Origin: Natronorubrum tibetense GA33 | GTDB lineage: Archaea; Halobacteriota; Halobacteria; Halobacteriales; Natrialbaceae | Assembly: GCF_000383975.1 (NCBI RefSeq) | Contig: NZ_KB913017.1 | Span: forward strand, 503,133-567,132 | DNA: 64,000 nucleotides | Direction: 5' to 3' | Shown here: positions 1-9,243 of the stretch, one piece after another | How positions within the stretch are numbered: position 1 is the first letter of the stretch | How the letters are laid out: every line of letters begins with the position of its first letter | Position numbers and translations under genes: made by a program | Notes under the pieces: model-generated | Told to the model about the DNA's origin: nothing | The model's database searches: none | The model's input: the letters and a program-made list of their open reading frames with translations, nothing else

Positions 1-845
1 GGGAAGATCACCGCCTGATCGAGGTTCGTGTTCTCGAGGGTGACGTCGGCCATCACGTGGACGTTGTCGCCGATCGAGGCGTTCTCGAGGGTCGCCGAGT
101 CGTCGACCAGCGAGTCGCCGTCTAAGTGCCAGGCGACGGCGTCGAGATAGCTCTCGGGGGTTCCGATGTCGAACCACGCGTCCTCGAAGGTGTACGCGTA
201 GGTTGCCTCGCGCTCTTGGAGCCACTGGACGAACCAGCCGGGCTCGTCGGGGTTGTTCCCGTCCTCGAGGTACGTCGAGAGCAGGGAGAGCGAGTCGGCG
301 GGGAACGCATAGCAGGCGATCGAGACGAGCGTACTCTTTGGGTCGTCGGGTTTCTCCTGAAAATTGACGACCCGCTCGCCGTCGAGTTCGACCAGCCCGT
401 AGGATTTGGCTTTCTCGCGCGAGCCGACGTCGTAGGCGGCCAACGTCGGTGCCCTTCGTTGCTCGAAGTCGTCGATAAAGTCGCTCACGTCGAAACTGAT
501 CAGGTTGTCACCCGCGATGACCAGCAGATCGTCGGTGACGTTCTCGCGGTCGATCAGCTGTGCGAGCGCTCCCACGACGCCGAACTTATCGTCTTCCTCG
601 CTCGTCTCCTCGATCGACAGCGTCGGCTTTTCGAACTCGCTGTCGGCGAGGTGAGCCTCGAAGTCGGGCGCAAACCGCTCGTTCGTGCTGACGTAGACCT
701 CGTCGATTCGTCCGTCCGCCTCGAGTTCGGCGAAGATACGATCGATGACGGTCGACTCACCGATCGGGAGGAACATCTTCGGCCGATGCTTCGTGATCGG
801 CCACATGCGGGTCGCGTATCCGCCGGCAAGGACGACGGCCTTCAT
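1..845 (-). CDS. Sugar nucleotidyltransferase, 3' end beyond window
   Basis: Likely transfers a nucleotidyl group to a sugar 1-phosphate, giving an activated sugar for surface glycans. The start codon is at 843-845 and about 281 codons are visible before the left edge. Residues 7-23 hold the N-terminal NTP-binding signature, with GG at 8-9, T12-R13, P16 and P22-K23. An AGDN stretch further on is the usual metal/substrate Asp site. The last visible residues begin an LbetaH-like hexapeptide pattern (SATLENASIGDNV), as in acetyltransferase-fused or regulatory tails of this family. Glucose-1-phosphate uridylyl- and thymidylyltransferases both fit; the sugar cannot be told. GlmM, a sugar-phosphate mutase, lies 23 kb away. 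Confidence 0.85.
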   Translation of the reverse strand, partial: MKAVVLAGGYATRMWPITKHRPKMFLPIGESTVIDRIFAELEADGRIDEVYVSTNERFAPDFEAHLADSEFEKPTLSIEETSEEDDKFGVVGALAQLIDRENVTDDLLVIAGDNLISFDVSDFIDDFEQRRAPTLAAYDVGSREKAKSYGLVELDGERVVNFQEKPDDPKSTLVSIACYAFPADSLSLLSTYLEDGNNPDEPGWFVQWLQEREATYAYTFEDAWFDIGTPESYLDAVAWHLDGDSLVDDSATLENASIGDNVHVMADVTLENTNLDQAVIF

Positions 846-1032
846 GTCACGGTGTTCACCTGCGTGGGGTAAGTGGTTTGTCCTTTCATGCGGTTTGCTG
901 TACCGATGTACCGGTGGGACCGCAGGACGGTCGCGGTCGCACCGGAAATGACTCACAGCAGACAGTATCAGTAGTTCTCGAGTCGCCGGACGCGAGCGGG
1001 ACATGTAAGGGCTCGACGCTCGTGTCTCGAGT

Positions 1033-1329
1033 ATGCGCGAGGCCGACGAAACGACGCGACAGCGACTTGCCGACGCCCTCCGTGAGGAACCCGCAACGCC
1101 GAGCGAACTCGCCGTCGAGCTCGATCTTACGCCCCACTCGGTGCTCCGACACGCCGAACACGTGTTCCGGTCGGTAGACAGCGCGGAGACGGATGAACAG
1201 CTACTCGTCGCACCGCCGACGTGTCGCGACTGCGGTTTCGACGACTTCGACGACCTGTTGAATTTACCGTCCCGATGCCCCAGCTGCAAGAGTGAGGCCG
1301 TCTCAGAGCCGACGCTGACGATCGAGTGA
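1033..1329 (+). CDS. HTH plus zinc-ribbon predicted transcriptional regulator
   Basis: A 98-residue protein. Its first half (about 10-45) reads as a helix-turn-helix: RQRLADALREEPATPSELA followed by a helix that could be the recognition helix. Its second half has two CxxC knuckles (CRDC and CPSC, about residues 64-84) that should bind one zinc. This layout matches the archaeal COG3357-type group of HTH proteins fused to a zinc ribbon. It is probably a DNA-binding regulator or accessory transcription protein; no target is visible. The gene stands alone, with a 9-bp inverted repeat starting 20 bases after its stop. Confidence 0.75.
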   Translation: MREADETTRQRLADALREEPATPSELAVELDLTPHSVLRHAEHVFRSVDSAETDEQLLVAPPTCRDCGFDDFDDLLNLPSRCPSCKSEAVSEPTLTIE

Positions 1330-1349
1330 GACGTACCGGTCGACGGGAC

Positions 1350-1381
1350 AATCCGTTTTCGCTGACAACCTGAAACGGATT
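1350..1381. terminator. 9-bp inverted repeat after the HTH/zinc-ribbon gene
   Basis: AATCCGTTT at 1350-1358 and AAACGGATT at 1373-1381 are perfect complements around a 14-base loop. It lies 20 bases past the upstream stop codon and about 150 bases before the next gene. It could be a terminator-type hairpin, or an operator for the downstream gene. There is no strong T tract after it, so the terminator reading is uncertain. Confidence 0.35.
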
Positions 1382-1532
1382 CGATACTAATATTTACTGT
1401 GGAGGCGAGAAATCGGTACGAACCCTCGAGCGACGGACGGTCGACCCCGACGGTCCGACCGATCGTTCCCCCACCTCTCGTCTTCACGTTACGGGGGCTC
1501 GTTCGTTCCGAGCGGTCTCACGGAATATACAC

Positions 1533-1895
1533 ATGACTGCCACACCCCCTACCGAGTCCGACTGTGTCGAGTTCGTGCTGGCGGTCCTCGACAACCTGGA
1601 ATCCTGTGAGGCGTCGGCACCGACGGTCAACCGGGCGTTCGGGCTACTCTCCGACCAGCGCAGACGGCTCCTCCTCGAGGTGATGCGTACGTACGGCGAA
1701 TCGCTGACCCTCCCGGACGCCGCCGAGGAGGTCGCCGTTCGCGAAACCGGTTGCAAGGTGACGAACATCTCGGCCGAGCGCGTCCACGAGGTCTATATCT
1801 CGCTCTACCACGATCACCTTCCCCGACTGGTCGATGCGGGACTGCTCGAGTACGATCAGGAACGGGATCTGGTCTCCCCCGCCGCACTCCGCTGA
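1533..1895 (+). CDS. DUF7344-type winged-helix protein
   Basis: A 120-residue protein. Its core (about 33-115) matches the haloarchaeal DUF7344 pattern: an LLSDQRRRLLLEVM helix, a second helix with DAAEEVA, then the family-typical VYISLYHDHLPRLVDAGLLEYD segment, which forms a wing and recognition region. Such proteins are thought to be DNA-binding regulators specific to haloarchaea, with unknown targets. Unlike many members it has a 32-residue leader before the domain. It is a single gene, convergent with the Rieske gene only 7 bases beyond its stop. Confidence 0.75.
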   Translation: MTATPPTESDCVEFVLAVLDNLESCEASAPTVNRAFGLLSDQRRRLLLEVMRTYGESLTLPDAAEEVAVRETGCKVTNISAERVHEVYISLYHDHLPRLVDAGLLEYDQERDLVSPAALR

Positions 1896-1902
1896 CCAGA
1901 AC

Positions 1903-2400
1903 CTAGATTTTGACGTTTGAGGTCGACGTGAGATCGCCGTCGTCCTCGATCGGTCCCTCGCCGACGAACGAGTACTCGTCGTCAGTCAGATAGACGTCGC
2001 CGCCGTCGACGGTGATCTCGAGGGCTGTCAGGTACGCTCCCTCGCAGGGCCCGTGCGTACACTCGCCCGAGCCGCTATCGAAGTACGCACCGTGGTTAGC
2101 ACAAACGAGTTCGCCGTCTCGCATTGGGGCACCCGATCCCTTGTCGATCTTGATGTGGGTGAGGTGCTGACAGTAGTTCAACCAGCAAGAGAGCCGCGTG
2201 CCACCGGTACGTTCGGCGGACCGATCGTCCCCACAGCCGTCGTGTGGGCCGTCGTCGCAGTCGCTGGACGAACCGTCAGCGCCGTCGCTCGCGACGAGAA
2301 TCGCCTCCCACGTTTCGCCCTCGTCGTTCGTCACTCGAAAGAGCAGCGTCGACTCCGTCGGCACCTCCTCGAGCGCGGCGATCCGCTCTGAGACATCCAT
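1903..2400 (-). CDS. Rieske [2Fe-2S] domain protein
   Basis: A 165-residue soluble protein with one Rieske fold. Cluster ligands are visible as C77-x-H79 and C100-x-x-H103, the C-x-H/C-x2-H arrangement that binds a 2Fe-2S cluster. No transmembrane anchor or Tat signal is present, so it is probably a cytoplasmic ferredoxin-like electron carrier rather than a bc1-type subunit. Residues 38-70 are a low-complexity insertion rich in Ser, Asp and Gly with two extra cysteines (C48, C56). The start at 2398-2400 is the only well-placed ATG. The gene is divergent from the reductase at 2493, with a 92-base gap. An electron-transfer partner is not evident. Confidence 0.85.
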   Translation of the reverse strand: MDVSERIAALEEVPTESTLLFRVTNDEGETWEAILVASDGADGSSSDCDDGPHDGCGDDRSAERTGGTRLSCWLNYCQHLTHIKIDKGSGAPMRDGELVCANHGAYFDSGSGECTHGPCEGAYLTALEITVDGGDVYLTDDEYSFVGEGPIEDDGDLTSTSNVKI

Positions 2401-2492
2401 TGGCGCCCCGGTTATTGACCGGCGATCCTGAACGTTTCGATACGGTACCCGTCTGACGCAAGTTTAACACCCTGAGAACCAAACGACGGGCA

Positions 2493-3611
2493 ATGGACTC
2501 CCTTCTCATCTACGGCTCGTACGGCTACACCGGTCGGCTAATCGCCCGCGAAGCCGTCTCTCGAGGAGGATCGCCGGCTATCGCCGGTCGTGACGGACGC
2601 GCCGTCGCGCGTCAGGCGGACGAACTCGGCGTGGAAGGACGCACGTTCGGCCTCGGTGACGATGTCACCTCCCATATCCGGAATTTCGACGCCGTCTTGA
2701 ACTGTGCGGGCCCGTTCGTGAAGACGGTCGATCCGCTCGTCGAGGCCTGTCTCGAGACCGAAACCGATTACCTCGACATCACCGGCGAGTTCCGCGTCTT
2801 CGAGCGGTTGCGTCGCCGCGATGAGGCGGCTCGAGACGCGAACGTGACGCTGCTTCCCGGCGTCGGTTTCGAGGTCGTCCCGTCGGACTGTCTAGCGTCG
2901 TTTTTACACGAGCAGGTTCCGTCGGCGACCGAGCTCTCGTTGGGCGTCAAGGGTAACGGGCCCCTCTCGCGGGGAACCGCCCGGACGTTCGTCGAACAGC
3001 TCGGAACCGACGGCGTCGTTCGCCGGAACGGTCGGCTGATCAAGGTGCCAGTAGGCTTTCGGACGCGCGAGATCGATTTCGGTACCGGTCCCGAGCACGC
3101 CGTCTCAGTCCCGTGGGCCGACGTCGTCACCGCCGCACACAGTACGGGAATCGACTCGATCGAGGTGTACGCGGCCGTGCCGTCGTGGGCGACCCGTGGA
3201 ATGGCTGCCGTCGACTCGCTAAGCTGGCTGCTCGAGCGACGCCCGGTCAAACGCGGACTGAAACGGCTGGTGGATTCGCAGGCGAGCGGCCCCACGGAAC
3301 GCGACCTTGCAACCGATTCGGCAACGATCTGGGGCGAAGCGATCGACCCCTCGACCGGCCGTCGCGCACGCGCTCGAGTCCGAACGCCGAACCCCTACGC
3401 GCTCACAGCCGAGAGCGCGGTGACCGCCGCCGAACGGCTCCTCAACGGGCACGACCGGTCCCGGAAACGGGTTCCGGCCGGGTTCCAGACGCCGGCGTCG
3501 GCGTTCGGCAGCGAGTTCGTCCTCGAACTGACGGGAACGGACCGCGAACTCCTCGCGGCGCCGAGCGAATCCGGCAAACCCGAGCGGTCGGCGCTCGAGT
3601 CCGACCACTGA
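2493..3611 (+). CDS. Saccharopine dehydrogenase-like / trans-acting enoyl reductase family protein
   Basis: A 372-residue NAD(P)-binding protein. Residues 5-14 (LIYGSYGYTG) form the Rossmann glycine loop typical of the saccharopine-dehydrogenase superfamily, followed by a C-A-G-P segment near residue 70 and YLDITGE near 91, both hallmarks of the family. Members reduce enoyl groups in lipid or polyketide synthesis, or are of unknown activity; the exact substrate here cannot be told. A TATA-like TTTAAC at about 2462-2467 sits about 26 bases before the ATG, suggesting a leaderless transcript. It stands alone and is convergent with the MATE gene 29 bases downstream. Confidence 0.8.
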   Translation: MDSLLIYGSYGYTGRLIAREAVSRGGSPAIAGRDGRAVARQADELGVEGRTFGLGDDVTSHIRNFDAVLNCAGPFVKTVDPLVEACLETETDYLDITGEFRVFERLRRRDEAARDANVTLLPGVGFEVVPSDCLASFLHEQVPSATELSLGVKGNGPLSRGTARTFVEQLGTDGVVRRNGRLIKVPVGFRTREIDFGTGPEHAVSVPWADVVTAAHSTGIDSIEVYAAVPSWATRGMAAVDSLSWLLERRPVKRGLKRLVDSQASGPTERDLATDSATIWGEAIDPSTGRRARARVRTPNPYALTAESAVTAAERLLNGHDRSRKRVPAGFQTPASAFGSEFVLELTGTDRELLAAPSESGKPERSALESDH

Positions 3612-3640
3612 TTTCGACGAACGGGGCCGCGGCGAGCGAT

Positions 3641-5023
3641 TCAGTCCTTACTGGGCGTGCTGCCGCGCTCGTCCATCATCGTTTGCGTTCGCTCGATCCA
3701 GGCACCGCGATAGAAGCCGACGGCGACGTAGACCGTCGCCCAGACGTAGTAGACGACGATCGAAGCGTAGATCGCCGGTACGCCGTAGCCCAGATAGATG
3801 CCACCCACGGCGGAGACGCCGAGCATCCCGACGAACATTCCCGAGACGCGAGCGATGAGCGGCGTCTGCGTGTCGCTGCCGCTCGTGAGCGCGCCCGCGA
3901 GGACGATGTACAGGGCGGTGACCGGCGCGGCGAGCGCGTAGGCACGGGCGAAGCCGCTCGCGTAGGACAGCGTCTCCGGATCGTCGGTGAACAGCGCGAC
4001 CAGCGATTCGGCGGCCACAAAGAGGATCGCGCCGAGCGAACCGATGGTCACGACGGCGAGCGCGGCGGCGGCCCAGCCGTTGTACCGCGCGCCGGCGGGG
4101 TCGCCGTCCCCCAGCGTCTGGCCGACGACGATGCTCGTTCCGGTGCGATAGCCCCGGGAGAGCGGCCCCGTGAGTTGCTGGTAAACCCGGCGTCCGATCT
4201 GGTAGGCCGCGTTGACCTCCGTCCCGAAGTACAGCAGGATCGAGTTGAACGGGAACTCGATGATGGTCGTCGCCAGCCCCTCCGCGATTCGCGGCGCGCT
4301 GATCGCGAGCAGTTGTCTCGTGATCGTCCACTGGCGCGGGCGGACGAATCCCGCGGGCGTCCACGACCGCTGGATGGCCGCGACGAGCACGAGCGCGGAG
4401 AAGACGTTTCCGAAGGCGGTCGCGATGCCGACGCCGACGATCTGTAGCTCCGGGGCGGGTCCGAGTCCCAGTCCGAGCACGAGCGTTCCGACGATGTTGA
4501 GCGCGTTCGAAACGCCGTTGACGTACATCGGGGTCCGCGTGTCGCCGGCCCCCTGGATCGACCGCGCGGCGACCAGCGTGACGTGTCTGGCCGGGCTCGT
4601 CGCGAAGATGATCGCCAGATAGAGCCCGCCCATACGGGCGACCTCCGACTCGGCCCCCAGTACGTCGATCGCCCACCGACCGAAGAGGAAGCCGAACAGG
4701 ACGAACGGCACCCCGGCGAGCGCGCCGATCAGGATCGCCTGCGTGATCGCCTCGTCCCGGTTCGTCGTCGCGCCGCTGCCCGTGTCCTGACTCGAAAGCG
4801 CGATGACGCCGCTACCGAGCCCCAACCCGATCCGGAGCGGCAGTCGAGCGTAGAGGTCTGCGAGGCCGACGGCTGCGACCGCCGCGGGAGAGAACAGCGC
4901 CGTCACGACGATATCCGTCGTCCGCATCAGCGTCCGGAGGAACTGCTCCACCATCACCGGCCACGAGAGGTCGAAGATGCGCCGCCAGACCGCGAACAGC
5001 CGTCGTCGTCCGCCGGGAAACAC
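3641..5023 (-). CDS. MATE family multidrug/Na+ antiporter (first copy)
   Basis: An integral membrane exporter of about 460 residues with roughly twelve hydrophobic segments, using an ion gradient to expel organic cations or metabolites. The N-terminal region WPVMVEQFLRTLMRTTDIVV and the following SPAAVAAVGLADLYARLPLR fit the haloarchaeal MATE pattern. The frame is open back to an ATG at 5152, but that adds 43 Arg/Ser-rich residues with no membrane or signal character. I chose the GTG at 5021-5023, which gives VFPGGRRRLFAVW and a family-typical length. A GTG start and the competing ATG leave the exact N-terminus uncertain. It is divergent from the small membrane gene at 5159. Confidence 0.85.
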   Translation of the reverse strand: MFPGGRRRLFAVWRRIFDLSWPVMVEQFLRTLMRTTDIVVTALFSPAAVAAVGLADLYARLPLRIGLGLGSGVIALSSQDTGSGATTNRDEAITQAILIGALAGVPFVLFGFLFGRWAIDVLGAESEVARMGGLYLAIIFATSPARHVTLVAARSIQGAGDTRTPMYVNGVSNALNIVGTLVLGLGLGPAPELQIVGVGIATAFGNVFSALVLVAAIQRSWTPAGFVRPRQWTITRQLLAISAPRIAEGLATTIIEFPFNSILLYFGTEVNAAYQIGRRVYQQLTGPLSRGYRTGTSIVVGQTLGDGDPAGARYNGWAAAALAVVTIGSLGAILFVAAESLVALFTDDPETLSYASGFARAYALAAPVTALYIVLAGALTSGSDTQTPLIARVSGMFVGMLGVSAVGGIYLGYGVPAIYASIVVYYVWATVYVAVGFYRGAWIERTQTMMDERGSTPSKD

Positions 5024-5158
5024 ACGAAGATGTCGACTCCTCCGACGCTTGAAACTAGTGAAGGCGGCACTCGAGGCGAACCGCGGTCGTCGGATCGGAG
5101 ACTGGGAGCACGGTCTCGATACGACTATCCGCTCGCTCTCCGAACGATTCACGAATAA

Positions 5159-5359
5159 ATGAGTCAGTGGATCGTCCGCAATATCGTTCTCTCGTTCGTG
5201 CTGTGGGCCGTCTTCGCCTACGTCGCGATCGCGTGTTTCGAACTGTTCGTCTTGGGTCGGTTCGAGCGGACGAGATACCTCCCGGCCGCGATCGGAATGG
5301 GGATCGGATTCACCTTCGGAGTGCCGCTGCTCCCGATTCGCTCCGCCGACTCGACGTGA
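5159..5359 (+). CDS. Small two-TM membrane protein
   Basis: A 66-residue protein with two hydrophobic stretches, about residues 8-30 (IVLSFVLWAVFAYVAIACF) and 42-58 (AAIGMGIGFTFGVPLLP), separated by a positively charged loop (GRFERTRY). It is not recognised. It lies between the divergent MATE gene and another membrane gene and has typical halophile codon use. The rival frame over the same bases is Arg-rich and unlikely to be coding. Confidence 0.55.
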   Translation: MSQWIVRNIVLSFVLWAVFAYVAIACFELFVLGRFERTRYLPAAIGMGIGFTFGVPLLPIRSADST

Positions 5360-5403
5360 TCACCGGTCCGGAGCGAATCGGTTCGGTTGCGTCCTCGAGT
5401 GGA

Positions 5404-5410
5404 TTTATAT
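5404..5410 (+). promoter_or_regulatory. TATA box for the membrane gene at 5438
   Basis: TTTATAT preceded by a GGA that could be part of a BRE. It lies 27 bases before the ATG at 5438, the spacing expected of a haloarchaeal promoter giving a leaderless or very short leader. Confidence 0.5.
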
Positions 5411-5437
5411 CCGCCCCCGTCATTTCAGTAATTCACA

Positions 5438-5824
5438 ATGTCTTCCGAACAGGTGACGCTCCGTGATCGGTTTCGGGAGGATCTCCGATCCGGATCGTTG
5501 CCGGTCATCCTCACGGCAGTTCCGCTCGCGATGGCGGTCGGTCTCGGGAGCGGCTGGTACTGGGACCAGTTCGCCGCCGGTTTCTTGCTGCTCCTGACGA
5601 TCGGCGTACTCGTCCCCTACGCCCACGAAACGTACTGTTCACAGAATCAAAGCTGGAAGCGAGACGTACTGTGGACCGTCGGCGCGTCGGCGGTCGCCTG
5701 CGGGCTGTTCGCCAGCAGTTACCTGCTCGCCGGTACGCTGGTCACCGATCCGACCCACAACGCCGCGGCCGCGTTCGTAGCGACGTTCCTCAGTGGCGCG
5801 GTACTGCTACGATTCCTTCGGTAG
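5438..5824 (+). CDS. Membrane protein, four predicted TM segments
   Basis: A 128-residue integral membrane protein. After a charged N-terminus (LRDRFREDLRSG) there are hydrophobic segments at about 24-40, 45-62, 78-98 and 108-127. It is not recognised; many haloarchaea carry short polytopic proteins of this kind with no known role. A clear TATA box stands 27 bases upstream, so it has its own promoter. It is convergent with the class IV aminotransferase gene, 26 bases away. Confidence 0.65.
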   Translation: MSSEQVTLRDRFREDLRSGSLPVILTAVPLAMAVGLGSGWYWDQFAAGFLLLLTIGVLVPYAHETYCSQNQSWKRDVLWTVGASAVACGLFASSYLLAGTLVTDPTHNAAAAFVATFLSGAVLLRFLR

Positions 5825-5850
5825 TGCGCTGAACCCTCGACCGAACTCGA

Positions 5851-6750
5851 TTACTCGTAACAGGTTTGCTCGACGCGCTCGTCGTACAGCCTCGAGAGTC
5901 GCTCCGTGATCGGGCCGCTCCCGATCATCCCTCCGTCGAGCGTCGCGATCGGCCGCAGTTCCCAGGTGCGGTTCGTCAGGAACGCCTCGTCGGCCGCGAG
6001 CACGTCCGCGAGTTCGTACCGCCCCTCTCGGACCGGAATATCGGCTTCGGCGGTCAACTCGAGCACGATTCGACGGGTGATCCCCGGCAACACGTCGGCG
6101 TCGGTCGTCGGCGTGTGCAGGACGCCCTCTTGGACAAAACACAGGTTGCTCGTCGCGCCTTCGGCGACGTATCCGTCGAGGTCAAACATGAGCGCTTCGT
6201 CCGCCTCACCGGCCCCGTCCTCGCTCTCGGCTCGCAGTTCCGCACGCGCCAGAATCCCGTTGAGGTAGTTGTGCGTCTTCGCCGCAGCCGGAATCGCTTC
6301 TTCGGGGATTCGGCGGGTTTCGACCGTCCGGACGGTCGCCAAGTCGTCCCAGACGGGGTCGCCGTCGACTCCCCCGCGCGGAAGCGGTTTGACGTAGATC
6401 ACGACCGTCGGGTCGACCTCGGGCCGGGGAGTCAGTTTGCCCGGCTGTACGCCCCGCGTGATCGAGAGTCGGACATAGGCGTCCTCGAGGTCGTTCGCCG
6501 CGAGCGTCTCGTCGATACGGCCCCGGAGGTCGTCGCCGGAGAGACCGTGTGCAAGCGAGAGCGCCTCGCAGGTAGCCTCGAGTCGCTCGAGGTGAGCCCC
6601 CCACTCGAAAACCGTCCCGCCGTAGGCCCGCAGCGTCTCGAAGGCGGCGTCGCCGTACCGAAAGCCGCGGTCGTCGACGCTCACCGTCGCCTCGCTTGCG
6701 GGGACGAGGTCGCCGTCAACGTGGTAGATCGAGTCGCGCTCGTCAGCCAC
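5851..6750 (-). CDS. pabC: Class IV aminotransferase, probable aminodeoxychorismate lyase
   Basis: A PLP enzyme of 299 residues. The Schiff-base lysine is K158 in AAAKTHNYLN and E197 in YVAEGATSNL contacts the cofactor nitrogen, as in class IV (branched-chain aminotransferase / ADC lyase) enzymes. RGFRYGDAAFETL near residue 28 is the substrate-side signature. It is the third gene of an operon with PabB and PabA homologues and overlaps PabA by 8 bases, which points to 4-amino-4-deoxychorismate lyase, the step that yields p-aminobenzoate for folate. The start is GTG at 6748-6750 with GGAGGA just upstream. A branched-chain aminotransferase role is the alternative. Confidence 0.85.
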   Translation of the reverse strand: MADERDSIYHVDGDLVPASEATVSVDDRGFRYGDAAFETLRAYGGTVFEWGAHLERLEATCEALSLAHGLSGDDLRGRIDETLAANDLEDAYVRLSITRGVQPGKLTPRPEVDPTVVIYVKPLPRGGVDGDPVWDDLATVRTVETRRIPEEAIPAAAKTHNYLNGILARAELRAESEDGAGEADEALMFDLDGYVAEGATSNLCFVQEGVLHTPTTDADVLPGITRRIVLELTAEADIPVREGRYELADVLAADEAFLTNRTWELRPIATLDGGMIGSGPITERLSRLYDERVEQTCYE

Positions 6751-7444
6751 GCTGTTCCTCCGCGGCGAACCGACAGAAGTTCGCGATCATCCGCTTGCCG
6801 ACCTCGAGCGAGATGCCGTCCCCGTCCGCGGCCTCGTCGTGACTGCGCGTGAGGATGCTCTCGGGGTGGAACTGGACGCCGATATGGGGCTTCTCGCGGT
6901 GGCGAACTGCCATCAACACGCCGCGCTCGTCGGTCGTCCGGGCCGTCTCGAGCAGTTCGTCGGGGAGGTCCTGCCGGTCGACCGCCAGCGAGTGGTAGCG
7001 TCCGACCTGAAACGTCTCGGGGAGTCCGTGGAAAAGCCCCTCGCCGTCGTGGTCCACCGTCGAGGGCTTGCCGTGGACGACGTGGGGAGCGTGGACGACC
7101 GGCGCTCCGTTTGCCGCACAGAGGGCCTGGTGGCCGAGACAGACGCCGAGAATCGGGTACTCGGTCTCGGCAAACAACGGAATCGAGATCCCCGCCTCCT
7201 CCGGTGTCCCCGGACCCGGCGAAACGACGATACCGGTCGGATCGATCGCCTCGAGGTCCGCGAGATTGATCTCGTCGTTGCGCCGGACCACGACCCGGTC
7301 CCCGACCTCGCCGGCGTCCTGGGACGGCGTCGCAGGGCCCGCCGAAGCGATCGCTTCGGCGACGTACTGGACGAGGTTGTACGCGAAGGAGTCGTAGTTG
7401 TCGATAACGAGAATTCGGGTCACGGGGCCCGTCGTATCACTCAT
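6743..7444 (-). CDS. pabA: Aminodeoxychorismate/anthranilate synthase glutamine amidotransferase
   Basis: A class I glutamine amidotransferase of 233 residues that releases ammonia from glutamine for the chorismate-converting partner. The nucleophile Cys102 lies in [11 protein letters not shown], with the His/Glu pair in [10 protein letters not shown] near the C-terminus and the oxyanion loop [10 protein letters not shown]. An upstream ATG at 7457-7459 exists, but I chose 7444 because GGAGGTGA ends 5 bases before it. The gene overlaps pabB by 8 bases and pabC by 8, so the three are translationally coupled. Placement with pabC favours p-aminobenzoate synthesis over tryptophan synthesis. Confidence 0.9.
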   Translation of the reverse strand: MSDTTGPVTRILVIDNYDSFAYNLVQYVAEAIASAGPATPSQDAGEVGDRVVVRRNDEINLADLEAIDPTGIVVSPGPGTPEEAGISIPLFAETEYPILGVCLGHQALCAANGAPVVHAPHVVHGKPSTVDHDGEGLFHGLPETFQVGRYHSLAVDRQDLPDELLETARTTDERGVLMAVRHREKPHIGVQFHPESILTRSHDEAADGDGISLEVGKRMIANFCRFAAEEQRG

Positions 7445-9089
7445 CTGCTTCACCTCCATCGGTATCGAGGGCCATCCCTGCCCGCTCGCCGAGCGCCTCG
7501 TCGACGGCGGTGATCAGCGCGCGAGCCTTGTCCAGCGTTTCGTCGTACTCGAGGTCAGGGTCCGAATCGTGGACGATACCCGCGCCGACGCGGAGGTGGT
7601 ACTCCTCGGCGTGGCGGACCAGCGTCCGGATGACGATGTTGAGCGTCGCCCGGCCGTCGAAGCCGAAGATCCCCATACTCCCCGTGTAGGGGCCGCGCCG
7701 GGTCGCCTCGAGTTCGTCGATGATCTCCATCGTTCGGGGTTTCGGCGCACCCGTGATCGTCCCGCCGGGGAACACCGCGGCGACCGCGTCGGCCAGCGTC
7801 TCCTCCGGTCGAAGACGCCCCGTCACGTTCGAGACGAGGTGCATCACCTCGGAGTAGCGGTCGATCCGACGGTACTCCTCGACCTCGACGGAGCCGTACT
7901 CGCTGACCTTTCCGAGATCGTTTCGCTCGAGATCGACCAGCATCGCGTGCTCGGCGCGTTCTTTCTCGTCGGTCCGGAGGTCCTCCTCGAGCGCCGCGTC
8001 TTCCGCGGCCGTCTCGCCGCGCGGTCGCGTGCCCGCAATCGGTTCCGTACGGAGGAACTCGCCGCCGCGCGCTCGCGGATCGCGAGCGGAATCCGGGGCG
8101 CGTGGCTCCCCGAGCCCGAGCAGCAGTTCGGGGCTGGCGCTCACCAGATCGGCCGCACGCAACTCGAGCAGTCCGGAGTAGGGGGCCGGGTTGACTCGCC
8201 TGAGCGCGTCGTAGGCCGCCACGGGGTGAACCGCGGCGGGGGCGACCAGCCGTTGGGAGATGTTCGCCTGGAAGGTGTCTCCGTCGCGTATGTACCCTTT
8301 GACCTTCCGGACGCGGTCAGCGAACGCCTCGCGGCCGCAATCGCTTTCGAAGGTCGCTTCCGGGGTCTCGAGCGGCGGCTCGCCGATGGCCGGATCGCCC
8401 TCGAGGGCGGCCCGCGCGAGTTCGAGCGCGCGCTCCCGACCGCGTTCGTAGGCCGTTTCGATCGTTTCGTCGTCGGGAACAGCCACGTCGCCATCAGCCT
8501 CGAGTGCGAGTCGCGGACAGGCCGTCACCCGGAGCGTCACCTCTTCGGCCCGCTCGTCGCCCGTAGGTGCCTCCCAGGCGGCCAACCGGTCGTAGACGCC
8601 GACCTCGAGTCGCGGCAGGTCGCGGTCGTCGACGGCCGACTCAGGGAGGGCTTCGAGTTCTCGGGCGACGTCGTAGGAGAGCCAGCCGACTGCGCCGCAG
8701 GGGTAGGGGACGTTACAGTCGCCGCGAACCAGTTCGTCTCGCTCGAGGAGCGCCTCGAGCGCCTCGAGCGTCGGCGAGCCGTCATCAGTTCGCGGGTACG
8801 TAACCGCGTCGGGTCCAACCCTCAGTCGATCGATGGGGTCGACGCCGAAATAACCCCAGCCGGGCTGCCCGCCGGTCGTCTCGAGAAAGACGCCGCCGTG
8901 GCTCTCGGGCACGCGTGCTCGACGGTAGGCGAGAAACGGATCGTCGACGGAGACTCGAAGTTCGACGGGAACGCGGATTCCACTGCTGTGCGTCGTCGCC
9001 TCAGGTGCTCCTCGAGTTTCTGTCTCGAGCCGATCACCGAGGGCGGCTCGAAACGACTCGAGCGAGGTGACGACGCGCGAATCGCTCAT
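7437..9089 (-). CDS. pabB: Aminodeoxychorismate synthase component I (chorismate-binding)
   Basis: A 550-residue chorismate-utilising enzyme of the anthranilate synthase / ADC synthase / isochorismate synthase fold. It aminates chorismate using ammonia from the PabA-like partner. The C-terminal catalytic half shows [22 protein letters not shown] and [12 protein letters not shown], the substrate- and Mg2+-binding core. The N-terminal half carries the family's [11 protein letters not shown] region. The frame stays open to 9545, but upstream residues are Arg/Thr/Ser-rich shadow. The ATG at 9087-9089 ([13 protein letters not shown]) gives the normal length. It is the first gene of the pabB-pabA-pabC operon. 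Confidence 0.9.
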   Translation of the reverse strand: MSDSRVVTSLESFRAALGDRLETETRGAPEATTHSSGIRVPVELRVSVDDPFLAYRRARVPESHGGVFLETTGGQPGWGYFGVDPIDRLRVGPDAVTYPRTDDGSPTLEALEALLERDELVRGDCNVPYPCGAVGWLSYDVARELEALPESAVDDRDLPRLEVGVYDRLAAWEAPTGDERAEEVTLRVTACPRLALEADGDVAVPDDETIETAYERGRERALELARAALEGDPAIGEPPLETPEATFESDCGREAFADRVRKVKGYIRDGDTFQANISQRLVAPAAVHPVAAYDALRRVNPAPYSGLLELRAADLVSASPELLLGLGEPRAPDSARDPRARGGEFLRTEPIAGTRPRGETAAEDAALEEDLRTDEKERAEHAMLVDLERNDLGKVSEYGSVEVEEYRRIDRYSEVMHLVSNVTGRLRPEETLADAVAAVFPGGTITGAPKPRTMEIIDELEATRRGPYTGSMGIFGFDGRATLNIVIRTLVRHAEEYHLRVGAGIVHDSDPDLEYDETLDKARALITAVDEALGERAGMALDTDGGEADE

Positions 9090-9243
9090 GTGCTTCGAGA
9101 GGGAGTGGGAGCCTAATCTTCTTGCGGTTCGGACGCGGAATCCGCGCGCAGCAGAAACAGAAGTAATCGACCGTCCTCGTGACGGCCGGTGAATCGCTGG
9201 AGGAGAGACGAGTGTGATGGAGCGACTCGAGACGCGAGAATCG

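Noticed and set aside
3113-4447. Plus-strand frame of 444 residues opposite the MATE gene
   Set aside because: Its composition (Arg, Asp, Gly, Ala) is typical of a shadow frame, with no hydrophobic core or motif.
7398-9116. Long plus-strand open frame opposite pabB
   Set aside because: It is antisense to an enzyme with clear motifs, is Arg/Val/Gly-rich and shows no domain. High-GC haloarchaeal genes often leave such antisense frames open.
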